Numbered from the stretch's first letter, positions 33,501 through 41,601 are shown. The stretch is DNA of 53,268 nucleotides from Ruminococcaceae bacterium AM07-15 (GCA_003477405.1 QUDE01000018.1:1-53268), one strand, 5' to 3'. Made by a program: numbers and translations. The notes: a model not told the origin generated them from the letters alone.

Positions 33501-35255
33501 CTACCCGATGTTCCAGATCATTTCGCTCAGCTGATACAGCATCTCCTGCCGCTCCTCAATGGCCTGTTTATTCCACTGGGGCCAGGCCCGCAGCAGCCGG
33601 TTGGTGCGGTTGATGGCCGTATCCTGTCCCTGGTCCACCAGACCGGGCAGAGAAGATGTGATATAAAACTTGGACTGTTTGTAGGATGCCGCTTTGCTTT
33701 CATACAGATCGTTGTGAATGGATTTGTTGATGCTGTTTTCCAGCAAAGTCAGGTTGCCCAGCCGGTGGAGGTAGATGGGAAATTCCTCCTCGTCCACGCC
33801 GTAAGCCTCCTTGTTTTCGCAGGTCTGGGGCATGATGTGCTCGATCTCCACCGCCGTCTGAGTGTAGACCGTCAGATCCTCTGCCGTGGTCTTGCCCAGC
33901 CGCAGCCCGTCCACATAGGCGGTGATTTTTCCCAGAATGAACTTGATGCGGTATTGCTGCATACTGTTCAGCCCCAGGCGGAGGAAATTGGAATGGTTGT
34001 CCTGCTTCCAGTCCCGCACCTCCGGCAGAACGGTCTCCTGCACAAATTCATCCAGCTGCTGGGGCGTGACGATGTGCCGCAGGCTCCGGCACCACTGGGC
34101 AAAGGTGCGCTCGGTCACATTGGTGGCCACCCGGTTGATGACTCCGTAATAGATCACCGATTCCACCACCGCTTTCCACTGGGCAAAAGCCTCCTCCTGC
34201 ATATTGGAAGCCGCCAGCATCAGCATCAGATGGAGCTTATAGGATTTGCCCGCCAGCAGAGGGATGTTTTTCAGATGCACATTTCCCTGGGAAAGATCAT
34301 CGGGCATCCTGCATTTCACATACAGATCCACCTGTTCCATCATTTTCTGCACAAAGGCAAAGGGCGCTTCCCGGTAACGGCACTGGTCGTTGTTGCAGGT
34401 GAGCCAGCTGTAAATCTGATCCTCGCGGAGAACGCCGTCCTTCTCCTTGGAGGTGTCGTAATTGGCCATGATAAAATACCGGAGGAAGCGGAGGGGTTTT
34501 TCGTCGATCTTCTCCAGCGCCCGGGTGATGTATTTCCAGTTCATGTTCAGCTCTTTGAATTTGCTCCGCTCCACCTGACGGAACACCATGTTTTTCAGCA
34601 GATCCATGGGGTCCAGGCCCTTGCCCCGCTGGTTGATGGTTTCAAAGATCTTCAGCGCATCGGTGATGTCGTAGGTCTCGATGCGCACAAAGCTGGTTTT
34701 GTTCAGCAGAAACACCACGAACTTTTTCAGATCGGCGATTTCCGGAAACTGTTCCCCCAGGAATTTCTGGGCCGTCTGAAAGGCGTTGAACAGCCGCTCG
34801 CCCGATAGGGTCAGATGGGCGGGCTTTTCCTTCCCTTTTTCGATGAGCTCCAGGCAGTTTCCCGCATCCTCATATTGCAGCTGAAGATGGTATAAATTGA
34901 TCACATCCCCATCGTTGTTCATGGTGGCGCTGTAAATCAGGTTTTCCAACACGCTGGTCTGCTGCCCCTGGGCCATGTAAATCTGTTTGATGGCGCACAG
35001 AAGGATGAAAAAAGTGGTCAGGCGCTGCTGCCCGTCGATCAGCTCAAACTGCCCGCCGGAATCGCAGGTGACAATGGTCCCAAGAAAATAGGGCTTCCTG
35101 TTGTCCTCCTGGTAAGCGTCCAGCAAGTCGGCCAGCAGCTGCTCCACCTGTTCATCCTGCCACACATATTCCCGCTGGTAATCCGGGACGATATAGTGAT
35201 CCTTGAATGCCGAAATAATGGAATGGTCGTTGTATTTGATATGGGTATCTGCCAT
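33501..35255 (-). CDS. Single-chain GmrSD-like type IV restriction enzyme (DUF262 + DUF1524)
   Basis: 584 residues from the ATG at 35255 (MADTHIKYNDHS). The N-terminal DUF262 (GmrS-like) domain has IVPDYQREYVW and the nucleotide-binding FELIDGQQRLTT (Asp74). The C-terminal DUF1524 (GmrD-like) HNH domain starts IEHIMPQ (His473) and continues HRLGNLTLLEN and NKSIHNDLYE. In E. coli GmrS and GmrD cut glucosylated phage DNA; fused one-chain forms are known defence enzymes. It stands alone under its own promoter and ends in a terminator. The target modification is unknown. Confidence 0.9.
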   Translation of the reverse strand: MADTHIKYNDHSIISAFKDHYIVPDYQREYVWQDEQVEQLLADLLDAYQEDNRKPYFLGTIVTCDSGGQFELIDGQQRLTTFFILLCAIKQIYMAQGQQTSVLENLIYSATMNNDGDVINLYHLQLQYEDAGNCLELIEKGKEKPAHLTLSGERLFNAFQTAQKFLGEQFPEIADLKKFVVFLLNKTSFVRIETYDITDALKIFETINQRGKGLDPMDLLKNMVFRQVERSKFKELNMNWKYITRALEKIDEKPLRFLRYFIMANYDTSKEKDGVLREDQIYSWLTCNNDQCRYREAPFAFVQKMMEQVDLYVKCRMPDDLSQGNVHLKNIPLLAGKSYKLHLMLMLAASNMQEEAFAQWKAVVESVIYYGVINRVATNVTERTFAQWCRSLRHIVTPQQLDEFVQETVLPEVRDWKQDNHSNFLRLGLNSMQQYRIKFILGKITAYVDGLRLGKTTAEDLTVYTQTAVEIEHIMPQTCENKEAYGVDEEEFPIYLHRLGNLTLLENSINKSIHNDLYESKAASYKQSKFYITSSLPGLVDQGQDTAINRTNRLLRAWPQWNKQAIEERQEMLYQLSEMIWNIG

Positions 35256-35297
35256 CTTCCCCACCCTTTTCCTCTTTGATTCATCGGTCTCTTTATT

Positions 35298-35326
35298 GTT
35301 ATACAAGGCTTTCCCTTTTTTTGCAA
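35298..35326 (-). promoter_or_regulatory. Promoter of the GmrSD-like gene
   Basis: Minus strand: TTGCAA (35321-35326), 17-bp spacer, TATAAC (35298-35303). Confidence 0.65.
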
Positions 35327-35358
35327 GCCCCTGCCCGGGGTCTTTGCTCCCCGGCTGC

Positions 35359-35399
35359 AAAAAAAGAGCCATTCTGCTTTGCAGGCAGAATGGCTCTTT
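35359..35399 (-). terminator. Terminator of the second sepF
   Basis: AAAGAGCCATTCTGC/GCAGAATGGCTCTTT, with seven T following on the minus strand. Confidence 0.9.
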
Positions 35400-35412
35400 C
35401 CTTGGTTTGTTT

Positions 35413-35826
35413 TTAGAAGTACCGCTGCTCCTGGGTCTCATCGGTGAGCTCCACGCTATAGGGAGCCACCAGATAAGCGCCGGTGGCGATTTGGGCGATG
35501 TGCCCATCTCTGGCATAGGCGGCGCCGCTGATGAAATCGATCATGCGGCGGGTGACCTCCACGGTGGCGGCCTGCACATTGAGCACCACCGTGCGGCCGG
35601 CCTTCAGCTCGTCCACCACCAGGCTGGCATCTTCAAAGCGATTGGTGCGGATGGATGTAATCTGGAAAGCAGCCGCCGGAGCAGGCATGGTCATTTCCTC
35701 CGTCCGGGTACGCTCCACCTTCCGGGGCGCCAGAGCCCGGTTCTCCTCCACTTCGTATTCGTACTCGTCCTCGTAATCCTCGTCGTCATAGCCCATAAAG
35801 GACCGGACCTTATCCATCAGCGCCAC
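35413..35826 (-). CDS. Second SepF-like protein
   Basis: 137 residues; GTG start (35826) with GGAGGG upstream. N-terminal anchor MALMDKVRSFMGY, an Asp/Glu/Tyr-rich linker (DDEDYEDEYEYEVEE), then a SepF domain (about 52-137) with RFEDASLVVDELKAGRTVVLN and MIDFISGAAYARDG. It is diverged from the main SepF at 22640-23095 and is not in the division cluster; it has its own promoter and terminator. Its partner could be FtsZ or another filament. A sporulation- or stress-linked role is only a guess. Confidence 0.88.
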   Translation of the reverse strand: MALMDKVRSFMGYDDEDYEDEYEYEVEENRALAPRKVERTRTEEMTMPAPAAAFQITSIRTNRFEDASLVVDELKAGRTVVLNVQAATVEVTRRMIDFISGAAYARDGHIAQIATGAYLVAPYSVELTDETQEQRYF

Positions 35827-35891
35827 AGCAGACCCTCCGTTTTATCTTCGGCCAAAGGCTTGGCCAGTGTGTTTTTTCATCTTTATATGAG

Positions 35892-35920
35892 ATTATAGCC
35901 TATTTTCCCTGGTTTGACAA
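35892..35920 (-). promoter_or_regulatory. Promoter of the second sepF
   Basis: Minus strand: TTGTCA (35915-35920), 17-bp spacer, TATAAT (35892-35897). Confidence 0.8.
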
Positions 35921-35978
35921 GGATATTTTGTCGACTTTTCCCTGCAAAAAGCCACTTTTTTCGCCCAAAATTTCCCTT

Positions 35979-36530
35979 TCAGGGCAAAAACAGGCCGCAG
36001 AGCAGCACCTGATAGGGCGGCAGCCCCTCCTGGGAAAAGGAAATGGGAAGGTGCAGAACTTCCCCCGACAGGTCCACCACCGAAAAGCCCAGGCTCTCCA
36101 GAGAAAGGCGCATTTTCTCCGGAAAACGGCAGGGTTTTCCCTCCGGCCGGGCGCAATGGGCGCACAGACGGCAGCCCCCATGGGTCAGCCCCAGGCTGCC
36201 CGGATGGCTTTGTTCCAGCCGGAGCATTTCCTCATGGGCGGCTTTGCCATACTGGGCGGCGCAGCTTTCCATGAAAGCGCCGGCTTTTTCCGGCGAGGCA
36301 ACTTCCCGGCGCAGCTCCGGGGAAAAATGGAGCACATGACAAAAAAGCCGGATTTTGGAAAATTGCTCCAGATCCGGCAAAGCCCCTTCCTCATAAGGGG
36401 GGCAGGACCACAAGGCCCCATACCGGGGACAGGCCCGGCAGAAGCCCCAGAATTTTTCCCGGTCGTAAAAATCCATCAGCCGGGAAAGGGGGATTTCCCC
36501 CTCCCGCTTTTCCACTGTGACGCCGGTCAC
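35979..36530 (-). CDS. DUF2284 metal-binding protein
   Basis: 183 residues rich in Cys: CRACPRYGALWSCPPY near the N-terminus, then HGGCRLCAHCARPEGKPCRFP near 120-140, the pattern of DUF2284 proteins. The Cys sets suggest an iron-sulfur or zinc site. It overlaps the Cys-rich gene upstream by 4 bp (ATGA), so the two are co-translated. The reaction is unknown. Confidence 0.88.
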   Translation of the reverse strand: MTGVTVEKREGEIPLSRLMDFYDREKFWGFCRACPRYGALWSCPPYEEGALPDLEQFSKIRLFCHVLHFSPELRREVASPEKAGAFMESCAAQYGKAAHEEMLRLEQSHPGSLGLTHGGCRLCAHCARPEGKPCRFPEKMRLSLESLGFSVVDLSGEVLHLPISFSQEGLPPYQVLLCGLFLP

Positions 36531-36889
36531 TTATTTTCGCTTTCCGGGGCCTTGGCCTCTTCTTCGGCCTTCTGCTTTTGCAGCAGCTTGACCAGCTCCC
36601 CGAAGCGGCCCACGATGTAGCCGTAGTTGTCCTTTTTATGAGGGATCATGCACTGGCTGCAATCCTTGATGCCCCCATAGGTGTACTGGAAATTGCCGCC
36701 GCATTTGTCCCCCAGGGCATAGAGGGGGCAGTAGCAGAACAGGCAGTTGAAGTTCTCCTTGTCCTCGGTTTGGTGGCAGGGGAAAAACTCGCATTTTTCG
36801 TGGCGGAAAAAGGAGTACTGGCTCCCTCTCCACATTCCATTGTCCTCATACAGATCGGGAATCTCGTCCAGAATGTTCTTCTCGTCCAT
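36527..36889 (-). CDS. Small Cys-rich domain protein
   Basis: 120 residues of the PF04071 (cysteine-rich small domain) type: FFRHEKCEFFPCH, FNCLFCYCPLYALGDKCGG, KDCSQCMIPH. Such domains occur alone or attached to cobalamin-related proteins. The Cys pattern suggests metal or cluster binding. It has a strong promoter and is coupled to the DUF2284 gene, so the pair probably acts together on a metal or corrinoid task (inference). Confidence 0.88.
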   Translation of the reverse strand: MDEKNILDEIPDLYEDNGMWRGSQYSFFRHEKCEFFPCHQTEDKENFNCLFCYCPLYALGDKCGGNFQYTYGGIKDCSQCMIPHKKDNYGYIVGRFGELVKLLQKQKAEEEAKAPESENK

Positions 36890-36927
36890 GGTGCACCTCC
36901 GGCTGTTTTCTTCATTATTTATATAGT

Positions 36928-36956
36928 ATTATACTGCCCCACAAAAACCCCGTCAA
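36928..36956 (-). promoter_or_regulatory. Promoter of the Cys-rich / DUF2284 pair
   Basis: Minus strand: TTGACG (36951-36956), 17-bp spacer, TATAAT (36928-36933). Confidence 0.8.
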
Positions 36957-36970
36957 CAAAAATCCCCCAT

Positions 36971-36999
36971 TTGCAAAGGGAGACCGATTGTGATACCAT
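36971..36999 (+). promoter_or_regulatory. Promoter of the macrodomain gene
   Basis: TTGCAA (36971-36976), 17-bp spacer, TACCAT (36994-36999); AGGAGG follows before the ATG at 37021. Confidence 0.5.
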
Positions 37000-37020
37000 C
37001 AGAAAAAAGGAGGGGTTTTC

Positions 37021-37815
37021 ATGGATCAGCAGCAAAGACGGGAATTTTTGCTTGGTTTTCTCTTGGGAGAAAACAAGCGGTATGAGGGCCGGGCCATCCC
37101 CGTGGGCCCGGAAAACCAGCGGAAACTGCTGCGTGCCCTGATGAATCTGCGCCCGCCCAAACCGGTGCCGGAAGAGGTGCTGGCGGTCCAGGATGATTAT
37201 CTCAAAGAGCGGCTTTCGGAGCGGGGCGTGGCCTCCTTATCCGCCCTTCTCCCCTCTCCCCTTTTTCCCCGGGTCGCGCTCTGGCGTGGGGACATCACCA
37301 CCCTGCCGGTGTCCGCCATCGTCAACGCCGCAAACTCCGCCCTTTTGGGCTGCTTTGCCCCGGGCCACCACTGCATCGACAACGCCATCCATACCTATGC
37401 CGGGATGCAGCTGCGGCTCTATTGCCATGAATACATGGAAAAACAAGGATATCCCCAGCCCACCGGCATGGGGGTGCTCACCCCGGCTTTCAACCTGCCC
37501 TGTAAGGGGGTCATCCATGTGGTGGGGCCCATCGTCCACGGCAATCTCACCCAAAAGGACAGGCAGGCGCTCCGGCAAAGTTACCTGTCCTGCCTGCACA
37601 TCGCCCAGCGGGAGCAGATGGAGTCGCTGGCCTTCTGCTGCATTTCCACCGGGGCCTTCCACTTTCCGCCGGAGGAGGCCGCCGCCATCGCGGTAGATAC
37701 GGTGCTGGATTTTCTCAAAGACTCGCCCTATCCGAAAAAGGTAGTGTTCAACACCTTCACCCAGGCAGACGACGCACTCTACCGCACCCTGCTGCATCTG
37801 CCCTCTGCCCCTTGA
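37021..37815 (+). CDS. Zinc-type macrodomain protein-ADP-ribose hydrolase
   Basis: 264 residues. An N-terminal helical extension (1-80) is followed by a macrodomain: LWRGDITTLPVSAIVNAANSALLG, CFAPGHHCIDNAIHTYAG (the Cys/His pattern of the zinc-containing subclass) and GVIHVVGPIV. Enzymes of this subclass remove ADP-ribose from Ser/Asp/Glu and in other bacteria are paired with a SirTM ADP-ribosyltransferase and a lipoylated GcvH-like protein. No such partners lie in the window, so it may be a stand-alone repair enzyme. Confidence 0.9.
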   Translation: MDQQQRREFLLGFLLGENKRYEGRAIPVGPENQRKLLRALMNLRPPKPVPEEVLAVQDDYLKERLSERGVASLSALLPSPLFPRVALWRGDITTLPVSAIVNAANSALLGCFAPGHHCIDNAIHTYAGMQLRLYCHEYMEKQGYPQPTGMGVLTPAFNLPCKGVIHVVGPIVHGNLTQKDRQALRQSYLSCLHIAQREQMESLAFCCISTGAFHFPPEEAAAIAVDTVLDFLKDSPYPKKVVFNTFTQADDALYRTLLHLPSAP

Positions 37816-37888
37816 CAAACGGGGATTTTTCCGGTATGCTGTTAAAGCACCATGCAGCGGTATCGAAGTGGTCATAACGGGGCTGACT

Positions 37889-38286
37889 CGAAATCATGTT
37901 TCCACTTTGGAAGTCCAAATTGCCGAAAAGCCAGTAACCATGCGGGTTTGCGGGCAAGTTCAAATCGTGAATTGGGGTCTGTTCTATCCTGTTGTTCTTC
38001 CCGATTTCCACGGCTTGAATTTTGCGGGAAAATGGCTATAATGAGAGCAGCCATCTGACGGCCACTTTGAGAGGTGTGTTTTGGGGTTCCGTAGTTACCG
38101 CTATCGTCCCTGATTTACCGTCATCATCCAAGTTGGTGTAATGATTCGAAATCAGGTTTCCTATGCGGAGTGCCAAACGGCTGAAACCCTTGGAACCATG
38201 CGGGTTCCAGCCGAGTTCAAATTGAATATTGAATAATGTTGCTTGTTCTATCCTGTTGTTCTTCCCGATTTCCACCGGCTGAATTG
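37889..38286 (+). repeat. Imperfect ~135-bp direct repeat pair upstream of tRNA-Ser
   Basis: Copies at about 37889-38019 and 38145-38286. Shared segments are TCGAAATCA, AACCATGCGGGTT, GAGTTCAAAT-like text and a long identical stretch starting TTCTATCCTGTTGTTCTTC. The 507-bp gap between the macrodomain gene and the tRNA holds nothing else but a promoter-like TTGAAT-16-TATAAT and, nearer the tRNA, TATAAC. Open frames here on the minus strand follow the repeat and are not taken as genes. Confidence 0.7.
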
Positions 38287-38322
38287 GTCGGCGGGTCGGG
38301 ACCAGGGATATAACATAAATTT

Positions 38323-38416
38323 GGAGATGTACCCAAGCGGTTGAAGGGTCCGCACTCGAAATGCGGTAGGTCGGCTCAAAACCGGCGCGAGAGTTCGAAT
38401 CTCTCCATCTCCGCCA
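38323..38416 (+). tRNA. tRNA-Ser (anticodon CGA)
   Basis: 94 bp with encoded CCA. Acceptor GGAGATG/CATCTCC, anticodon stem CCGCA/TGCGG with loop CTCGAAA (CGA, reads UCG), a long variable arm typical of class II tRNAs (GTCGGCTCAAAACCGGC), and T-arm GAGAG-TTCGAAT-CTCTC. It marks the integration site of the element to its right. Confidence 0.97.
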
Positions 38417-38417
38417 T

Positions 38418-38458
38418 GAGGTCTGCCAGCGAAATGCTGGTAGACCTCTTTCCTTTTT
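38418..38458 (+). terminator. Terminator behind tRNA-Ser
   Basis: GAGGTCT-CCAGC/GCTGG-AGACCTC hairpin followed by TTTCCTTTTT. It overlaps the integrase stop on the other strand. Confidence 0.85.
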
Positions 38459-39743
38459 ATGGAGAAACCGCCGATAGGTTTTGTAGCATGGGCGCCACAA
38501 TGTCCTGCTCAATGGCTGCGGCGGATTGTTTTTTCGTGGCATATTGCAGATGCCCGTAAATATCCACCGTTGTCGAGATCTCACTGTGTCCCAGCCACTC
38601 CTTTACCTGTTCCATCGGAACACCGTTTGCCAGCAAAAGCGAGGCACAGGTATGGCGAAGATCGTGGAAACGAATGTGCCGTAAGTTGTTCTTGGCAAGC
38701 AACTTCCCAAAGGTCGAGGACACATAGTTGGGTTTAATAAGATTGCCAATCACATCGACACAGACATATCCCAGATATTCTTTGTTGTAGGAACGCCCGC
38801 ACAGCTTGCGATTTTCTTCCTGCTGTTTCTTGGCCTCCAGCAACCGCTCTTTCAAAAAAGGAATCAATGGATAAGTCCGCAGACTGGATTTGTTTTTTGC
38901 CTTGTCCTTCTTAATCGTGACCCGTTCTCCCTTTACATTGCAAGTTGTTACCGTATGCCGGATGGAGAAGCAGTTATGGTTGAAGTCAAAGGCACTCCAT
39001 TTCAGACCGATAACCTCACTGCGGCGCAGGCCGTAAAAAGCAGTCAGAAGAACTACCAGTTCGATCTTATGCCCCTTGATGACTTCAAACAGATTCAGGA
39101 CTTCCGAATCCAGGTAGTAGTCACCCTTGAAGGGTTCAGGCTTGGAAATGATAATCCGGTCAGCCGGATTGCTTGGAATCAGATTTTTGTCAACCGCATA
39201 ATTCAACGCCCCATGAATCAGAGCGTGGTAATGTTTAACGGTAGTCGGCTTGACCCGTTCCAATTCTTTCTCATAAAAATCGAGAATATCTTGTTTGGTA
39301 AGGTCACAAAGGGCGACAGGATGCTCTCGGAAATACGGGGCGATGGGATTATTAAGCTGCTGTTCGTATCCCGAATAGGTCGAGAGTTCAATGGGCTTGC
39401 TGTCCATCACCCGTCCGGTAGCAGACTTATACTTGTACTCAAGCCACTGATACAGGAAATCCACAAAGGAAATCTTTGCGGATGACGGGTCAGACGGAGA
39501 AGCCAACTGCCGTGAGGCCGTAGCCTCCTGAAGCAGCTTTTCCGTCCATTCCTTTCGGATGGTGGGAAGCATATTGTTTGCCCAAGTCTTGTTGCCCTTG
39601 ACTTTCTTATGGGTGGGAATCCATTTGGGCTTTCTCTTACCGTTCTCATCGGTAAGGTTTAGAACCCAATAGAGATACCCTTTTTTCTCGGCCACATGGC
39701 CGGAGATTAGTTTGCTGTTTTCTTGCAGGTGTACCGCTGGCAT
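38457..39743 (-). CDS. Tyrosine recombinase (integrase)
   Basis: 428 residues from the ATG at 39743, with AAAGGAGG upstream; an ATG 12 codons earlier is weaker. An N-terminal AP2-like arm-binding part (15-70; GYLYWVLNLTDENGKRK), a SAM-like core-binding domain (about 85-200) and the catalytic domain follow. The Arg is in GLRRSEVIGLKW; HDLRHTCASLL holds His360 and Arg363; the nucleophile is Tyr396 in TVDIYGHLQ. It should insert and, with the HTH protein upstream, excise the element at tRNA-Ser. Confidence 0.95.
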   Translation of the reverse strand: MPAVHLQENSKLISGHVAEKKGYLYWVLNLTDENGKRKPKWIPTHKKVKGNKTWANNMLPTIRKEWTEKLLQEATASRQLASPSDPSSAKISFVDFLYQWLEYKYKSATGRVMDSKPIELSTYSGYEQQLNNPIAPYFREHPVALCDLTKQDILDFYEKELERVKPTTVKHYHALIHGALNYAVDKNLIPSNPADRIIISKPEPFKGDYYLDSEVLNLFEVIKGHKIELVVLLTAFYGLRRSEVIGLKWSAFDFNHNCFSIRHTVTTCNVKGERVTIKKDKAKNKSSLRTYPLIPFLKERLLEAKKQQEENRKLCGRSYNKEYLGYVCVDVIGNLIKPNYVSSTFGKLLAKNNLRHIRFHDLRHTCASLLLANGVPMEQVKEWLGHSEISTTVDIYGHLQYATKKQSAAAIEQDIVAPMLQNLSAVSP

Positions 39744-39890
39744 ACTGATCTGTTCCTCCTTTTGCGGTATTGAGTTCACCTACCAATGACACCTTTATTG
39801 TATCATCGGACAGAACAAAACTCCAGGTAAATCCGCGTCAGAATTGTTAACTTTCTGCGTCTATCCGGTGAAGATCGACACCATAGCCTG

Positions 39891-40133
39891 CTACTCCGCC
39901 AAAGTGGAGCAGGTGATTTTCAAATAACGAAGAATGTGGGCTTTGGGGATGCGGTAAGCCCGTCCAATTTTCAGGTACTCAATTTTCCCAGCTTTAAGTA
40001 ACTTGTACCCGGTTTTTGTACTGACGCCAAGCGCCTCACACATTTGGCCAATGTCCATCACATCCGGGTAGTCTTTTAACATCAATCGGTAGGCATCTCT
40101 GGGGGAGAGTAGGCCGCCGTCATTTTCATACAT
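39891..40133 (-). CDS. Excisionase-like HTH protein
   Basis: 80 residues with an excisionase-family (MerR-like) winged helix: DIGQMCEALGVSTKTGYKLLKAGKI, then LKIGRAYRIPKAHILRYLK. AAAGGAGG precedes the ATG. It overlaps the end of mazF by 8 bp and lies 147 bp before the integrase. The likely role is a directionality factor; because of the overlap it could also act as the repressor or antitoxin partner of MazF (inference). Confidence 0.85.
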   Translation of the reverse strand: MYENDGGLLSPRDAYRLMLKDYPDVMDIGQMCEALGVSTKTGYKLLKAGKIEYLKIGRAYRIPKAHILRYLKITCSTLAE

Positions 40134-40503
40134 TGTGAGTCCTCCTTTCGTTGGGGTATCCTATGCCGATGCTGATTGCCAGGGCTGCATCTATCTCCAG
40201 CATTTTTTCTTTGCTGATACGCCCAATGTAACCACGGAGCCGCTTCCGGTCTATTGTCCGCAGTTGTTCCAACAGAAGCAGAGAGGTAGGCGCAAGCCCC
40301 GGCACATTCTCAAGTAGGATATGGGTAGGCAGACTGTTCTTCGCTTTTCTGCTGGTGATGGCTGCCGCAACAACGGTAGGACTAAAGTAATTCCCCACAT
40401 CATTTTGGATAACAAGGACAGGGCGGATGCCGCCTTGCTCGGAGCCGACCACCGGGTTCAGGTCTGCATAGAACAGATCGCCACGCCGGATAGCCTTTCG
40501 CAT
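40126..40503 (-). CDS. MazF/PemK-family toxin (mRNA interferase)
   Basis: 125 residues: IRRGDLFYADLNPVVGSEQGGIRPVLVIQND is the MazF start, with the catalytic Arg in GGIRPVLVIQ and Thr/Ser in SRKAKNSLPTHI. It should cut mRNA at short motifs. There is no MazE-like antitoxin directly upstream, where it normally lies; the downstream overlapping partner is an excisionase-like protein. The Shine-Dalgarno is AGGAGG, just after a large hairpin. Confidence 0.92.
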   Translation of the reverse strand: MRKAIRRGDLFYADLNPVVGSEQGGIRPVLVIQNDVGNYFSPTVVAAAITSRKAKNSLPTHILLENVPGLAPTSLLLLEQLRTIDRKRLRGYIGRISKEKMLEIDAALAISIGIGYPNERRTHNV

Positions 40504-41083
40504 AAACTGACCTCCTGAATATTAAGTAAGCCGGAAAACGGGGCAGGCCATAAGACCTGCCCCATTTCCGGCGAAATACAAAATCCGATTTGTTTTCTTG
40601 TTATGTGCCATTTGTCCTTGACACCCCGCACATATTGGGAAGTCATCAGTGACCGGCAGCGAACCGGCCCACGGGAATCTCACCCCTCCGAGGATCTCTC
40701 CGAGCTGCCCCCATTGCGTGATCCTGCAACCAGATGGTTTCCAAATGTTATGGACTACTCTGATCTTAAGCAGGGCTGTGGCTGGACAGGAGTACCATTA
40801 TGCCCCTTTCCGGTCATGGCCGCGCCGGGTGCTGCCCGGTTTTTACAGGCTGCCGTTACTCGCTCATACAGGACAGGATTGTATGCAAGACCAATTATGA
40901 TAATCAGGTGGGATCTGCTCATCATGTCCGTATATCATGGCGCGGCCCCTGAATCGGCTTTAGCTCTTCGAGCTGGAAAGGGGGGATGTTGCTGATGAAT
41001 GAGTATGCGGTTGTCAAGGTACAGGTGAAAGAAGAACACTCGAAAGAATGCCTTTCACCTATCGTCCTGAAACCGCATGGGTG
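40504..41083. other. Non-coding stretch between mazF and the sigma-like gene
   Basis: At 40530-40571 a strong hairpin (GCCGGAAA, GGGGCAGG / CCTGCCCC, TTTCCGGC) lies 14 bp upstream of the mazF Shine-Dalgarno, so it is in the mazF leader or is a processing or attenuation site. 40640-40980 shows no convincing gene. AGGTGAAAG/CTTTCACCT (about 41021-41060) could form a hairpin near the 3' end of the sigma-like gene. A possible short rightward frame starts at 40995. Confidence 0.55.
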
Positions 41084-41153
41084 TCAACCCTGTGCCGCAA
41101 AATATTTTTTTAGTTTGGCAATCGCCAGGTTTATGGATTTGGCAACGGCTTGA
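40995..41153 (+). CDS. Possible 52-residue protein
   Basis: MNEYAVVKVQVKEEH start with AAAGGGGGG 9 bases upstream. It runs against the 3' end of the sigma-like gene on the opposite strand. No family is recognised. The strong Shine-Dalgarno is the only support; it may be chance. Confidence 0.25.
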   Translation: MNEYAVVKVQVKEEHSKECLSPIVLKPHGCQPCAAKYFFSLAIARFMDLATA

Positions 41154-41593
41154 TGGCTTGTCCCTTCCATGCGACCGATCTGCCGGGTAGAGAGTCCCTG
41201 AAAAACATGAAGCCGGAATCGCCGTTTCTGAACCTCGGTCAAAGCGCCCACTGTAAAAAGCTGCTCCAGGGCTTTCCAGGCATACTTGCGGTTCTGTATG
41301 TCAACAACTCGTTCTTCCCATTCTTCATCCAGAGCGCGAGTGGCACAATGCTCCGTTTCCTCCAAACCGTGGATCGAAACATCCTTGCGGGTCTGGGCGC
41401 TCTCTGCCCGATCCTGCTCATAGTAAATTTGATCGGACAGGGCTTTCAGCTCTGCAAAGTCATGTTCCGTTTTGTCAGGATTCTCCTTCAGATAATCCTC
41501 CAGTGTGATTTCTATGATTTCGTTATGAAAGCGATAAACGATATTTGGGCTGTTTTTGTTTATCGCATAGTCGCTTTTGCGATAATTTTGCAC
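41084..41593 (-). CDS. Sigma-70-like HTH protein of integrative elements
   Basis: 169 residues from a GTG at 41593 (protein MQNYRKSDYAINKNS), chosen because GGAGG lies 9 bases before it; the frame stays open 105 codons further upstream. The C-terminal region-4-like HTH (about 110-165; LTEVQKRRFRLHVFQGLSTRQIGRMEGTS spans it) resembles sigma factors, and a region-2 domain is absent. Such proteins are common in Firmicutes conjugative elements and probably control transfer genes. The ribosome binding site is inside a perfect 15-bp hairpin. Confidence 0.85.
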   Translation of the reverse strand: MQNYRKSDYAINKNSPNIVYRFHNEIIEITLEDYLKENPDKTEHDFAELKALSDQIYYEQDRAESAQTRKDVSIHGLEETEHCATRALDEEWEERVVDIQNRKYAWKALEQLFTVGALTEVQKRRFRLHVFQGLSTRQIGRMEGTSHQAVAKSINLAIAKLKKYFAAQG

Positions 41594-41601
41594 CTCTGTT
41601 A

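Noticed and set aside
37757..38584. Two similar minus-strand frames around tRNA-Ser
   Set aside because: Their similarity comes from the DNA direct repeat, and one reads through the tRNA gene; no start signals.
40458..40646. 62-codon minus-strand frame upstream of mazF
   Set aside because: It overlaps the mazF start and the leader hairpin, with no family and no good ribosome binding site; not accepted as a MazE antitoxin.
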